Below are positions 1 to 11,900 of a DNA stretch of 64,000 nt, in pieces. Positions within the stretch are counted from its first letter, which is position 1, and every line of letters starts with the position of its first letter. The notes beneath the pieces were generated by a model that saw only the letters and a program-made list of their open reading frames with translations, was not told the origin of the DNA and searched no databases. Both the position numbers and the translations under genes were made by a program. The stretch is from the NCBI GenBank assembly GCA_958298945.1, contig OY282606.1, positions 58,231,920 to 58,295,919 on the forward strand, read 5' to 3'. Origin of the DNA: Atherix ibis. Its lineage: Eukaryota > Arthropoda > Insecta > Diptera > Athericidae.

Positions 1-16
1 ATCACAACTTCGAAAA

Positions 17-472
17 ATGCGCGAGCTGTCAAATAATGCACTCTCAGATGAGGCGTTAAAAACACTTTGGATCGAACGTTTGCCAGAACAAATTCGTCCT
101 GTTATCTCCACTGCTGACGGCGATTTGACAAAAATTGCAAGCATGGCGGACAAAATTTTAGAAATTACAACGTTTCGGCAAATTAGCGAGGTAGAAACGG
201 TCTCTACTTCACGGCAAAGTTCTGACAACATGTCACCTCAAATTTCCGCTTTAACGCATCAGATTGAGGAAATTTTAAAAAAGTTATCCCAATTTTCGAA
301 TAATCGCGGACGCTCACAAAATCGCGTCAAATCAAAAGATCGCAGACGATCCACTTCACGTCCTAACAATAATAGTCCATATTGCTATTATCACTTCAAG
401 TTCGGTGCAATGGCACAAAAATGTACCGAACCTTGTAAATTTTCATTCACTAAGGGGGACTCAAAAAACTAA
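17..472 (+). pseudogene. Gypsy gag C-terminal fragment
   Basis: 151 codons, open from the left edge. A helical capsid-like segment (LWIERLPEQIRPVIS) is typical of insect Ty3/Gypsy Gag. A basic Arg/Ser-rich stretch and a degenerate CCHC-like knuckle (CYYHFKFGAMAQKCTEPC) follow, in which the spacing is kept but the usual aromatic/Gly context is altered. It lacks the N-terminus because of the window edge and is separated from the protease by about 90 bp containing stops. Confidence 0.75.
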
Positions 473-560
473 TTATTTACACTTCCGAAACAAATCCGAG
501 CGAAGTGGACACCTCGAAAAGTAAACGTCTTTTCATTTTTGATCGCCAAACAGAAAATAT

Positions 561-1010
561 TTGATTGACGCGGGTGCTGACATTTCAGTTATTCCAAAGG
601 CCTACTACGGTAGCACTTTAAATGCCGTTGGTTATCAACGTTTCGCCGCAAATGGCACACTGATAAAAACATATGGGAAAACACACATAAACGTAAATTT
701 GGAATTTCGCAGAAATTTCACTTGGCAATTCATTATCGCTGACGTCAAACAATCAATTATTGGCGCTGGTTTTTTAAACCATTTCAATTTACTCGTCGAT
801 ATTAAGTGCAAACGGCTGATTGATCGAATTACAAAAATAAACGTCGACTGCATCTATCAACTGGCCACCTATCAACGGATCAGCACCATCAACAAATCAA
901 TCAATTTTTTTGACATTTTCGATAAATTAAGGGATTTAGCGCAACCGCCATCATTCAACTCACGAACACTTACGTCGAATGTCAACCATCAAATAATTAC
1001 AAATAAATAA
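561..1010 (+). pseudogene. Gypsy aspartic protease fragment
   Basis: Begins at the retroviral-type protease active site (IDAGADISVIP; D-A-G where D-S/T-G is usual) and continues through a flap-like region and the IIGAGFL motif near the protease C-terminus. It stops at 1008-1010, just before the RT start. The ORF keeps the RT frame (codon phase 0), so one stop separates it from the next domain. Confidence 0.78.
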
Positions 1011-1019
1011 CCTATTTTT

Positions 1020-1762
1020 TTACGCGCACGTCGACTAGACACCGAGAAATTAAATGCTGCAAAAAAGAAATTTGAAATCATGATGCGAGCAGGCATCTGT
1101 CAACGAAGTAAAAGTCCATGGGCTAGTCCGCTACATATGGTAAAAAAACACAATGGCGAGTGGCGTCCATGCGGTGATTATAGACAACTCAACGCTATAA
1201 CGGTTCCGTTATGATTTTGCTCAAAATTTGAGCTGGAAAAACCATTTTCACAAAAATTGATCGCTATCAAAAAACATGATTTTGCTCAAAATTTTGCTGG
1301 AAAAACCATTTTCACAAAAATTGATCTCATCAAAGCATATCATCAGGTCCCACTCGACGAAGAGATCTGTAAAAAAACAGCCATCATTACGCCATTCGGT
1401 CTCTTCGAATTCAAATTCATACCATTCGGTCTTCGCAACGCATCACAAACGTTTCAACGCTACATAAACCAGATTTTTCACGATTTAGATTTTGTTTATG
1501 TGTACATCGATGACATTTGCTTCGGGTCAAAGGATGAAACGGAGCATCGCACACATTTAGAATTGGTCTTAAATCGTCTGCAACAATTCAATATAAAATT
1601 CAACATGGCGAAATGCGATATTGGCAAACCAACAGTTCTATTTTTGGGACACATGATAACCGCAAATGGAATACTTCCAAATACCGAAAAAATTGATGCA
1701 ATTTTGAACTTCAAAAAGCCAAAAAAAGCGTTCGAACTTCGTCATTTTTTACTGTTCAACGA
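1020..1762 (+). pseudogene. Gypsy reverse transcriptase, interrupted
   Basis: The N-terminal RT block ([15 protein letters not shown], then [12 protein letters not shown] and [14 protein letters not shown]) runs to about 1205. A direct repeat follows: atgattttgctcaaaatt at 1211 and again at 1276 (65 bp apart), shifting the frame. RT resumes with TIFTKIDLIKAYHQVP, PFGLRNASQTFQR and the catalytic YIDD motif (YVYIDDICFGSK), then FLGHMIT. At about 1740 the match ends inside the region before RNase H. Confidence 0.85.
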
Positions 1763-2724
1763 TTTCAACACATCAACATCGATCTTGTTGGCCCATTGCC
1801 AACGTCAAGTAATCATCGCTACGTACTCACATGCATCGATCGCTTTTCACGATGGCCAGTAGCCATTCCCATCGATGACATAACTGCAGAAACTTGCGCC
1901 AAAGCTCTGATTAGTGGTTGGATCTCACACTACGGTGTACCACAATACATTACCACCGATCAGGGGCACCAATTTGATTCAACTCCTTTTACCGAACTCA
2001 ACAAAATCATCGGATATAAACATTTTCGCACTGCGGCGTATCACCTACAATCCAATGGACTCATCGAACGATTACATCGAACACTTAAAGCCGCAATTAA
2101 ATGTCATGCCAATGCATCAAATTGGTCTGACATTCTTCCATTACTTCTACTCAGTCTTCGAACGATGTTCAAACCGGATATTAATACTTCGCCGGCTGAA
2201 ATGATTTTTGGTCAAACACTACGAATTCCCGGAGATTTTTTCGAGATAGCCCCACTCACAAAAAATACGTCGGACTTCGTCACTGAACTTGGTAACATGA
2301 TGAAAAATTTGCAACCAGTGAAGACATCAAACCATTCGTCCAATAAATATTATATACAGAAAAGCCCAGCAGATTGCAGCCACGTATTTCTGCGTGATGA
2401 CAAAGTACGCCCGCCACCCAAATCACCTTACGACGGACCATTCAAAGTTGTTCGCCGAACACTTAAAAATTTCGACATTATTGTCGATGGCATCGAAAAA
2501 ACCGACTGAAAGCCGCCGTCGTCGGAATGGACGAACCACCCAGGGCAAATTTTATAGAACCGCCAACGAATATAATCAATGATTCAACAAAAGAAACGAA
2601 CATTGACAATAATAATAAGAATATTACTTTAGACACTAAGGTTTCCAAAGATTCTTTACCAAAACAAACCCGTTCGGGGAGAATTATTCGTCCACCGAAC
2701 AGATTCGTTCATTTTTTAACGTGA
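1763..2724 (+). pseudogene. Gypsy integrase core and C-terminal region
   Basis: Core rve-type integrase: [14 protein letters not shown], then a central DDE-D (TTDQGHQF) and [13 protein letters not shown] with the catalytic Glu, followed by the usual [10 protein letters not shown] and a C-terminal fold ([11 protein letters not shown]). A one-base shift in the A-run near 2495-2500 ends the frame at 2509; the C-terminal tail continues in another frame to 2724, ending with TRSGRIIRPPNRF, common in insect Gypsy Pol. The zinc-binding N-terminal domain and RNase H are missing. Confidence 0.85.
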
Positions 2725-2746
2725 GCAAGTCACTGCTGGGGGAGTA

Positions 2747-3083
2747 TGTGGCAATTGGATTAAAAAACTAAAACATTCATACAAGCAGTTGTACAAACAT
2801 GCACACAACATGCATACTGCACATACACACATACACATTAGCATTCACTTGTATACAGCTGAGCACCATGGCAATAATGTGCGTTGCACAGTCAGTCGCA
2901 CGATAGAACTCAGCATTAACACGCACTAACTTAACATAAAGTCACATACTTAATTGACAAATAATAGTTTTTTATTTTAGAGATTTTCTAAGAAACAATT
3001 AAATAAATAATGTTAAAAAATAATATTTATTCATTTATGTGAAATATATTTATCATATTTAGTTGGTTATATTAAAAACCACA
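2747..3083 (+). repeat. Candidate 3' LTR of the Gypsy remnant
   Basis: A polypurine tract (gggggagta, 2738-2746) directly follows the end of pol and is followed by TGTGGCAATTGG, a classical LTR start. The AT-rich sequence holds AATAAATAA at about 3001. The 3' end (…ACCACA, about 3083) is a guess, since the 5' LTR lies outside the window and cannot be compared. Confidence 0.5.
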
Positions 3084-3883
3084 CTTATTCAAATGTGTAA
3101 AGATCGTGACCTGCATCTGGACGTTATTCTACAACGTTATATACTCGAGTTGCTACTGTGCTTTAATCCTTTATGGCTGCGAATTGGCTTAGAAGCAGTT
3201 GTTTATGAAATTGTGGGAATGTGTTCGAACAGTGTTATAGTCGGACGTAGTAACATACTTTTATATTAAATCGTCTTTTTCGAGATAAGTATCTTGAAAA
3301 AAATTATACTCGTGCCTATATGGTTTTATGGTTCATAGCTGCCTACCCCAGCAATATAAACAAATATTTCCACTATTCCAGGTAATATAAATTCAGCCGA
3401 ATTTACACTTGATTCAACAGCACCCATACCTAAGAATACCAAATGATCTATTTCGCCCTCACTAAAACCCATACCCAAAATAGTGATTTTTCTTCTAATA
3501 ACCTTCTAACATAAAGGACCTCAGTGCGGAAGAAAGGTGAAATTTTAAAAGCTGAAATTTTTTTTTATCCCGATATCTTAGAAATGATATCAACAAAAAT
3601 GGCAAGTGTATAAGTATGCAATTTTTCTTTTGGAATTTCTATTGCTCTTCTTCTCCAAATTTTTCTATCCTGCTTTTTCTTCTTCTTCTCCAAATTTTTC
3701 TATCCTGTAGCACTATAACTGTAGCTCTGGAAATTTGCTTGTTTTTTCTCTATTATGGTTCTCAACTATAGCATATATAGTAATTGCGCCCGTAGATGCT
3801 CAATTATACAATGTTCATAGTAGCCTCACAAGCAACGAAACTTTCCCATTCGTGTAAAAAATCACGATAAAAATAGGAACCAT
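3084..3883. other. AT-rich non-coding spacer
   Basis: No supported gene. It contains a short imperfect tandem duplication of a 28-bp pyrimidine-rich piece (ttctccaaatttttctatcctg at about 3651 and 3690). The 68-codon ORF at 3063-3269 has no recognisable features. Confidence 0.5.
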
Positions 3884-4036
3884 ATAGTAAATAAAACACT
3901 CCAAATTACATACACATACTATAATCATTTTATTTTATTTCAATTTTTTTCATTATGTTTTGTTTGTGGTTTTCCCTAATATGGCGTATACTAATATAAT
4001 AATTTAATTAAATAAATTTCGATACGTCGTAAATAC

Positions 4037-5545
4037 GAGTACATTATAATCCATTAAAATAAAACTATATAATACAAACTAATTCATTTTATCTACCCTT
4101 ACTTGTATCTTTAATTTTATGTTTTAGTAGAGATTCACTTATTGCATTGTTGAAAATGGGATTTGGAAATTCAAGTAAAGCTGGTGTAGTATTATTTAGT
4201 TCTGGCGATTGAGGAAGTGGCGGTTTTTCTTTGGGTGCATCAAATATTACCCATTTATCCGGTCTAAAATTTCTAATATTTAATATTTATTTAAAAGGAA
4301 TTTTTTTTTATTGTACATATTTTTTTATTGTGCATACCTTTCAGGTTTTGTCAAAACATTTAATGGGGCGAACGCTACGAGGATAGTGTTATTTTTCTTT
4401 AAGTCTTTGTTGATGCTAGTTGATTTGATAGCGACGAAGGTTAAAGTTAGATCTTCATAATCGTCAGCTAAAATTTCGACTGGAACTTGCCGTGCTATAG
4501 TCTCATCGTAAATTGGTTCAGTCACACTTTCAGAAAAGGGTGTTTTACTGTAATATTTGTCTCAGTAAGTACATGTAATACGTAGTCGTCGTCAAATGAT
4601 TTGAATCTAGTTAAATTCGTTGTGTCGTTAACAATATCGCGGTTTCGGAGTTCAAGAATCATGTGTTCTGGTCTAATGTACCCGTCCTTGGCAATTTATC
4701 CGCCACAGTTTCTTCCATATAAACGTAATAATCTTCGTAGTCATCGTCATCGTCATCGTCATCGTCGTCTTCAGCTTGGTCTTCATTTGAGTCACTTAGA
4801 AGAAATGTGTACGTAGTAATGTCGTAGCCTACAGAAGTAAGTTTGGTTCTCTTTCGTATTCTCTCATTAGTTCCTTATTTCGTGAACAAAATGTGTCTAT
4901 TGGTCGGTTGTATGTTGGACGATTTGCTGTTGCTCTTGTTAGTAAATAATAACTGGGATGGTGTTGGTCGCGGTCGCGATCTCGGTCTCGCTTTAAATCG
5001 TGAAATGTAGTAGGTGTTGTCGAGTCATATACGAGTATAGATGGATATTTATTTTTGTAATTGCTAGGTTGATATGAAGATCCATAATTTGGTGTATTAT
5101 AATAATTGGGTTTATTTGTAATCGATACATATGGTTTTTCAGTAGTATGTGTTGATACTGATACTTCGACATTATGGTGGGATGACGACGATGGTCGAAT
5201 ATTGAATGTTGATGTTATTCCTCCGCTACCAGATACCCCAGAACTACTGCTTATTACTCCGGAAAATCCATTGTTATCGAATGAATTTTCATTGAATTTA
5301 TTAATGGGGGGTCAGTCGCCAAATCCTCCACTATTTACATCCAATACACCATGGTTATTAATATTGCCGGGATTGTTCTCTCCCGTCATATGATTGCTAT
5401 TAGAAAATGTTTGTGATCCAATTTTAACGCGACTAGGTTGGAATCCATTATTATTTACTAGAGTAAAAATACTCTGGAAAAAACCAGGTCTTGGAGTAGT
5501 TGTCGTTGATATTTTGTCTCCGTGATCGTGAATGTAAATAATTAT
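4037..5545 (-). pseudogene. Pseudogene left arm: exon 7 and 3' half of exon 6
   Basis: Exon 7 copy at about 4095-4268 and exon 6 copy from about 4340 to 5545, with the same splice-site context as the gene. Peptide stretches such as the one ending LNVLTKPER (4325-4525) persist, but single-base losses and gains break the frame, and the Asp-run codons at 4741-4773 are altered and shortened. The match stops abruptly at about 5545, where sequence equivalent to 31334 jumps back to about 30269 and the satellite begins. Confidence 0.85.
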
Positions 5546-5558
5546 CGAATTTTGGTTC

Positions 5559-5947
5559 AATTACATTGTCGAAAAAGGACTTTTTTCATTTTAATGGTTT
5601 TCTTTTGAATTCAAAAACAGGTCGTTTTGTGATACTGCTGGTCATATGCTACTATTCCTTGTTCGTTTTATTTCGATACAAATATTAAAGTTTTGTGTAG
5701 TCGTTTTTGAGGTCTATTGCAGTCTTTTTGTTGTACAGTCTCTATTCAATTGTTAATGTACTATTGCTTGTAGAGTTATGTACGTTGTCAGGTCTATGTT
5801 GGTCAAATTAAAGATAAATTGATCTAGATGTATTTGTTGATATACTATTGGCAATCAAAATATTGTTATTGTTTTGTCTACGTATGTGTAGGGCTTTCTT
5901 TGTTCCGTCAGTGAACTTATTGTGTTTTGTATCATCATAAATTGTTT
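5559..5947. repeat. Founder-like long satellite unit (about 389 bp)
   Basis: The distance between the first two cattgtcgaaaaagg landmarks is about 389 bp, against about 264 bp elsewhere. The extra sequence (5822-5944) matches exon 6 downstream of 31757, including the tract tttgtctacgtatgtg equivalent to about 31815, and then a junction back to about 30227-30270. Direct repeats ataaattg at 5814-5821 and 5937-5944 flank it. Deleting one repeat plus the intervening 123 bp gives the standard monomer. Confidence 0.8.
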
Positions 5948-8900
5948 CAGTTACATTGTCGAAAAAGGACATTATTACTGTAATATTTTTTTATGTTCGA
6001 AAATAGGTAAATTTTTGATAATATTGGTCATATGCTACTATCCTTTGTTCGTTTCCTTTCGATTCAAATCGTAAAGTTTTATATAGTCGTGTTTGAGGTC
6101 TATTGCAGTCTCTTCATTGTACAGTCTCTATTCAATTGTTAACGTACTATTGCTTGTAGGGTTATGTACGTTGTAAGGTCAATCTTGGTCAATTTAAAGG
6201 TAAATTGTTTTCAGTTATATTGTCGATAAAGGACATTTTTACTGTAATGTTTTTTAAGTTCGAAAATAGGTAATTTTTTGATACTGTTGGTCATATGCTA
6301 CTATCCTTTGTTCGTTTCCGTTCAATTCAAATTGTGAAATTTTGTGTAGTCGTGTTTGAGGTCTGATGCAGTCTCTTCATCATTGTACAGTCTCTATTCA
6401 ATTGTTAACATACTATTGCTTGTAGGGTTATATGCGTTGTCAGGTATATCTTTATCAATTTAAAGATAAATTGTTGTCAGTTACATTGTCGGAAATACCA
6501 TTTTTACTGTAATGTATTTTTGAAGTTCAAAAATAGGTAATTTTTTTATACTGTTGGTCATATGCTTCTATCTTTTGTTCGTTCCCTTTCGATTCAAATT
6601 GTAAAATTTATGTAGTCGTTTTTGAGGTCTATTGCAGTATTTTTGTTGTACAGTCTCTATTCAATTGTTAACGTACTATTGCTTGTAGGGTTATGTACGT
6701 TGTTAGGTCTATCTGGGTCAATTTAAAGGTAAATTGTTTTCAGTTACATTGTCGAAAAAGGACATTTTTACTGTAATGTTTTTTTAAGTTCGAAAATAGG
6801 TAATTTTTTGATACTGTTGGTCATATACTACTATCCTTTGTTGGTTTCCTTTCGATTCAAATTGTAAAATTTATGTGGTCGTTTTTGAGGTCTATTGCAG
6901 TCTTTTTGTTGTACAGTCTCTATTCAATTGTTAACGTACTATTGGTTGTAGGGTTATGTACGTTGTTAGGTCAATTTTGGTCAATTTAAAGGTAAATTGT
7001 TTTCAGTTACATTGCCGAAAAAGGACATTTTTACTGTAATGTTTTTTTAAGTTCGAAAATAGGTAATTTTTTGGTACTGTTGGTAATATACTACTATCCT
7101 TTGTTCGTTTCCTTTCGATTCAAATTGTAAAATTTATGTGGTCTTTTTTGAGGTCTATTGCAGTCTTTTTGTTGTACAGTCTCTATTCAATTGTTAACGT
7201 ACTATTGCTTGTAGGGTTATGTACGTTGTTAGGTCTATCTTTGTCTATTTAAAGGTAAATTGTTTTCAGTTACAGTGTCGAAAAAGGACATTTTTACTGT
7301 AATGTTTTTTTAAGTTCGAAAATAGGTAATTTTTTGATACTGTTGGTCATATACTACTATCCTTTGTTGGTTTACTTTCGATTCAAATTGTAAAATTTAT
7401 GTGGTCGTTTTTGAGGTCTATTGCAGTCTTTTTGTTGTACAGTCTCTATTCAATTGTTAACGTACTATTGGTTGTAGGGTTATGTACGTTGTTAGGTCAA
7501 TTTTGGTCAATTTAAAGGTAAATTGTTTTCAGTTACATTGCCGAAAAAGGACATTTTTACTGTAATGTTTTTTTAAGTTCGAAAATAGGTAATTTTTCGA
7601 TACTGTTGGTAATATACTACTATCCTTTGTTCGTTTCCTTTCGATTCAAATTGTAAAATTTATGTGGTCGTTTTTGAGGTCTATTGCAGTCTTTTTGTTG
7701 AACAGTCTCTATTCAATTGTTAACGTATTATTGCTTGTGGGGTTATGTACGTTGTAAAGTCTATCTTGGTCAATTTAAAGATATGTTTAATTGTTTTCAG
7801 TTACATTGTCGAAAAATGACATTTTTACTGTAATGTTTTTTAAGTTCGAAAAGAGGTAATTTTTTGATACTGTTGGTAATATGCTACTCTCCTTTGTTCG
7901 TTCCCTTTCAATTCAAATTGTAAAGTCTTATATAGTCGTTTTTGAGGTCTGTTGCAGTCTTTTGGTTGTAAGTCTCTATTCAATTTTTAACGTACTATTG
8001 CTTGTAGGGTAATGTACGTTGTTATGTCTATCTTGGTCTATTTAAAGGTAAATTGTTTTCAGTTACATTGTCGAAAAAGGATATTTTTACTGTAATGTTT
8101 TTTTAAGTTCGAAAATATGTATCCTTTGTTCGTTTCCTTTCGATTCAAATTGTAAAATTTATGTGGTCGTTTTGAGGTCTACTGCAGTCTTTTTGTTGTA
8201 CAGTCTCTATTCAATTGTTAACGTACTTTTGCTTGTAGGGTTATGTACGTTGTTAGGTCTATCTTTGTCTGTTTAAAGGTAAATTGTTTTCAGTTACATT
8301 GTCGGAAATACCATTTTTACTGTAATGTTTTTTTAAGTTCGAAAATAGGTAATTTTTTGATACAGTTGGTCATATACTACTATCCTTTGTTGGTTTCCTT
8401 TCGATTCAAATTGTAAAATTTATGTGGTCGTTTTTGAGGTCTATTGCAGTCTTTTTGTTGTACAGTCTCTATTCAATTGTTAACGTACTATTGCTTGTAG
8501 GGTTATGTACGTTGTTAAGTCTATCTTTGTCTATTTAAAGGTAAATTGTTTTCAGTTACATTGTTGAAAAAGGACATTTTTACTGTAATGTTTTTTTAAG
8601 TTCGAAAATAGGTAATTTTTTGATAATGTTTGTCATATACTACTATCCTTTGTTGGTTTACTTTCGATTCAAATTGTAAAGTTTTTTGTAGTCGTTTTTA
8701 GGTCTATTGCAAACTTTTTGTTGTAGAGTCTCTATTCAATTGTTACCGTACTATTGCTTGTAGGGTTATGTACGTTGTTAGGTCTATCTTGGTAAATTTA
8801 AAGGTAAATTGTTTTCAGTTACATTTTCGAAAAATGACATTTTTACTGTAATGTTTTTTTAAGTTCGAAAATAGGTAATTTTTTGATACTGTTGGTCATA

Positions 8901-11900
8901 TACTACTATCCTTTGTTGGTTTCCTTTCGATTCAAATTGTAAAATTTATGTGGTCGTTTTTGAGGTCTATTGCAGTCTTTTTGTTGTACAGTCTCTATTC
9001 AATTGTTAACGTACTATTGGTTGTAGGGTTATGTACGTTGTTAGGTCAATTTTGGTCAATTTAAAGGTAAATTGTTTTCAGTTACATTGCCGAAAAAGGA
9101 CATTTTCACTGTAATGTTTTTTTAAGTTCGAAAAAAAGTAATTTTTTGGTACTGTTGGTAATATACTACTATCCTTTGTTCGTTTCCTTTCGATTCAAAT
9201 TGTAAAATTTATGTGGTCTTTTTTGAGGTCTATTGCAGTCTTTTTGTTGTACAGTCTCTATTCAATTGTTAACGTACTATTGCTTGTAGGGTTATGTACG
9301 TTGTTAGGTCTATCTTTGTCTATTTAAAGGTAAATTGTTTTCAGTTACATTTTCGAAAAAGGACATTTTTACTGTAATGTTTTTTTAAGTTCGAAAATAG
9401 GTAATTTTTTGATACTGTTGGTCATATACTACTATCCTTTGTTGGTTTCCTTTCGATTCAAATTGTAAAATTTATGTGGTCTTTTTTGAGGTCTATTGCA
9501 GTTTTTTGTTGTACAGTCTCTATTCAATTGTTGGCATACTATTGCTTGTAGGGTTATGTACGTTGTTAGGTCTATCTTGGTCTATTTAAATATAAATTGT
9601 TTTCAGTTACAGTGTCGAAAAAGGACATTTTTACTGTAATGTTTTTTTAAGTTCGAAAATAGGTAATTTTTTGATACTGTTGGTCATATGCTACTATCCT
9701 TTGTTGGTTTCCTTTCGATTCAAATTGTAAAATTTTTTTAGTCGTTGTTGAGGTCTATTGCAGTCTTTTTGTTGTTCAGTCTCTATTCAATTGTTGACGT
9801 ACTATTGGTTGTAGGGTTATGTATGTTACGTTGTTAGGTCTATCTTGGTAAATTTAAAGGTAAATTTTTTTCAGTTACATTGTCGAAAAAGGACATTTTT
9901 AGTGTAATGTTTTTTTAAGTTCGAAAACAGGTAATTTGTTGATACTGTTGGTCATATGCTACTATTCATTGTTCGTTTCCTTTCAATTCAAATTGTAAAG
10001 TTTTATGTAGTCGTTTTTGAGGTCTATTGCAGTATTTTTGTTGTAAAGTCTCTATTCAATTGTTAACGTACTATTGGTTGTAGGGTTATGTACGTAGTTA
10101 AGCCTATCTTGGTCCAATTAAAGATAAATTGTTTTCAGTTACATTGTCGAAAATGGACATTTTTACTGTAATGTATTTTTAAGTTCGAAAACAGGTAATT
10201 TGTTGATACTGTTGGTCATATGCTACTATCCTCTGTTCGTTTCCTTTCGATTCAAATTGTAAAGTTTTTTGTAGTCGTTTTGAGGTCTATTGCAGTCTTT
10301 TTGTTGTAGAGTCTCTATTCAGTTGTTAACGTACTATTGCTTGTTGGGCTATGTACGTTGTTAGGTCTATCTTGGTCAATTTGAAGATAAATTGTTTTCA
10401 GTTACATTATCGAAAAAGGACATTTTTACTGTAATGTTTTTTTAAGTTTGAAAACAAGTAATTTTTTGATACTGTTAATCATATGCTACTATCCTTTGTT
10501 CGTTTCCGTTCGATTCGAATTGTAAAGTTTTATGTGGTCGTTTTTGAGGTCTATGGCAGTCTTTTTGTTGTACAGTCTCTATTCAATTGTTAACGTACTA
10601 TTGGTTGTAGGGTTATGTACGTTGTTAGGTCTATCTTGGTAAATTTAAAGGTAAATTGTTTTCAGTTACATTGTCAAAAAAGGACATTTTTAGTGTAATG
10701 TTTTTTTAAGTTCGAAAACAGGTAATTTGTTGATACTGTTGGTCATATGCTACTATCCTTTGTTCGTTTCCTTTTGATTCAAATTGTAAAGTTTTTTGTA
10801 GTCGTTTTGAGGTCTATTGCAGTCTTTTTGTTGTACAGTCTCTATTCAATTGTTAACGTACTATTGATTGTAGGGTTATGTACGTAGTTAAGCCTATCTT
10901 GGTCCAATTAAAGATAAATTGTTTTCAGTTACATTGTCGAAAATGGACATTTTTACTGTAATGTATTTTTAAGTTCGAAAATAGTTAATTTTTTGATACT
11001 GTTGATCATATGCTACTCTCCTTTGTTCGTTCCCTTTCAATTCAAATTGTAAAGTCTTATGTAGTCGTTTTTGAGGTCTATTGCAGTATTTTTGTTGTAC
11101 AGTCTCTATTCAATTGTTAACGTACTATTGGTTGTAGGGTTATGTACGTTGTTAATTATATCTTGGTAAATTCAAAGGTAAATTGTTTTCAGTCACATTG
11201 TCGAAAAAGGACATTTTTAGTGTAATTTTTTTTTAAGTTCGAAAATAGTTAATTTTTTGATACTGTTGGTCATATGCTACTATCCTTTGTTCGTTTCCCT
11301 TCTATTCAAATTGTAAAGTTTTATGTAGTCGTTTTTGAGGTCTATTGCAGTGTCTTCATTGTACAGTCTCTATTCAATTGTGAACATACTATTGCTTGTA
11401 GGGTTATGTACGTAGTTAAGCCTATCTTGGTCAATTTAAAGATAAATTGTTTTCAGTTACATTTTCGAAAATGGACATTTTTACTGTAATGTTTTTTTTA
11501 GTTCGAAAATACGTAATTTCTTGATACTGTTGGTCATATGCTATTATCCTTTGTTGGTTTCTTTTCGATTCAAATTGTAAACTTTTATGTAGTCCTTTTT
11601 TAGATCTATTGAAAACTTTTTGTTGTACAGTCTCTATTCAATTGTTAACGTACTATTGGTTGTAGGGTTATGTACGTTGTTAGGTCTATCTTTGTCTATT
11701 TAACGGTAAATTGTTTGTAAAATTTATGTGGTCGTTTTTGAGGTCTTTTGCAGTCTTTTTGTTGTACAGTCTCTATTCAATTGTGAACATACTATTGCTT
11801 GTAGGGTTATGTACGTAGTTAAGCCTATCTTGGTCAATTTAAAAATAAATTGTTTTCAGTTACATTTTCGAAAATGGACATTTTTACTGTAATATTTTTT

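Larger units (their letters stand above)
1..3083 (+). mobile_element. Decayed Ty3/Gypsy LTR retrotransposon, 5' end outside the window
   Basis: In order: gag C-terminal part, protease, reverse transcriptase, integrase and a candidate 3' LTR. The element is internally deleted: at about 1740 RT runs directly into the integrase core, removing RNase H and the integrase zinc domain. A 65-bp tandem duplication interrupts RT near 1211-1325, and there are frame breaks at about 472-561, near 1008 and near 2500. It is non-autonomous. I see no envelope gene in the retained part. Confidence 0.85.

Noticed and set aside
4601..4816. His/Arg-repeat ORF at 4601-4816 as a coding gene
   Set aside because: It is the antisense reading of the Asp-run codons in the duplicated exon 6.
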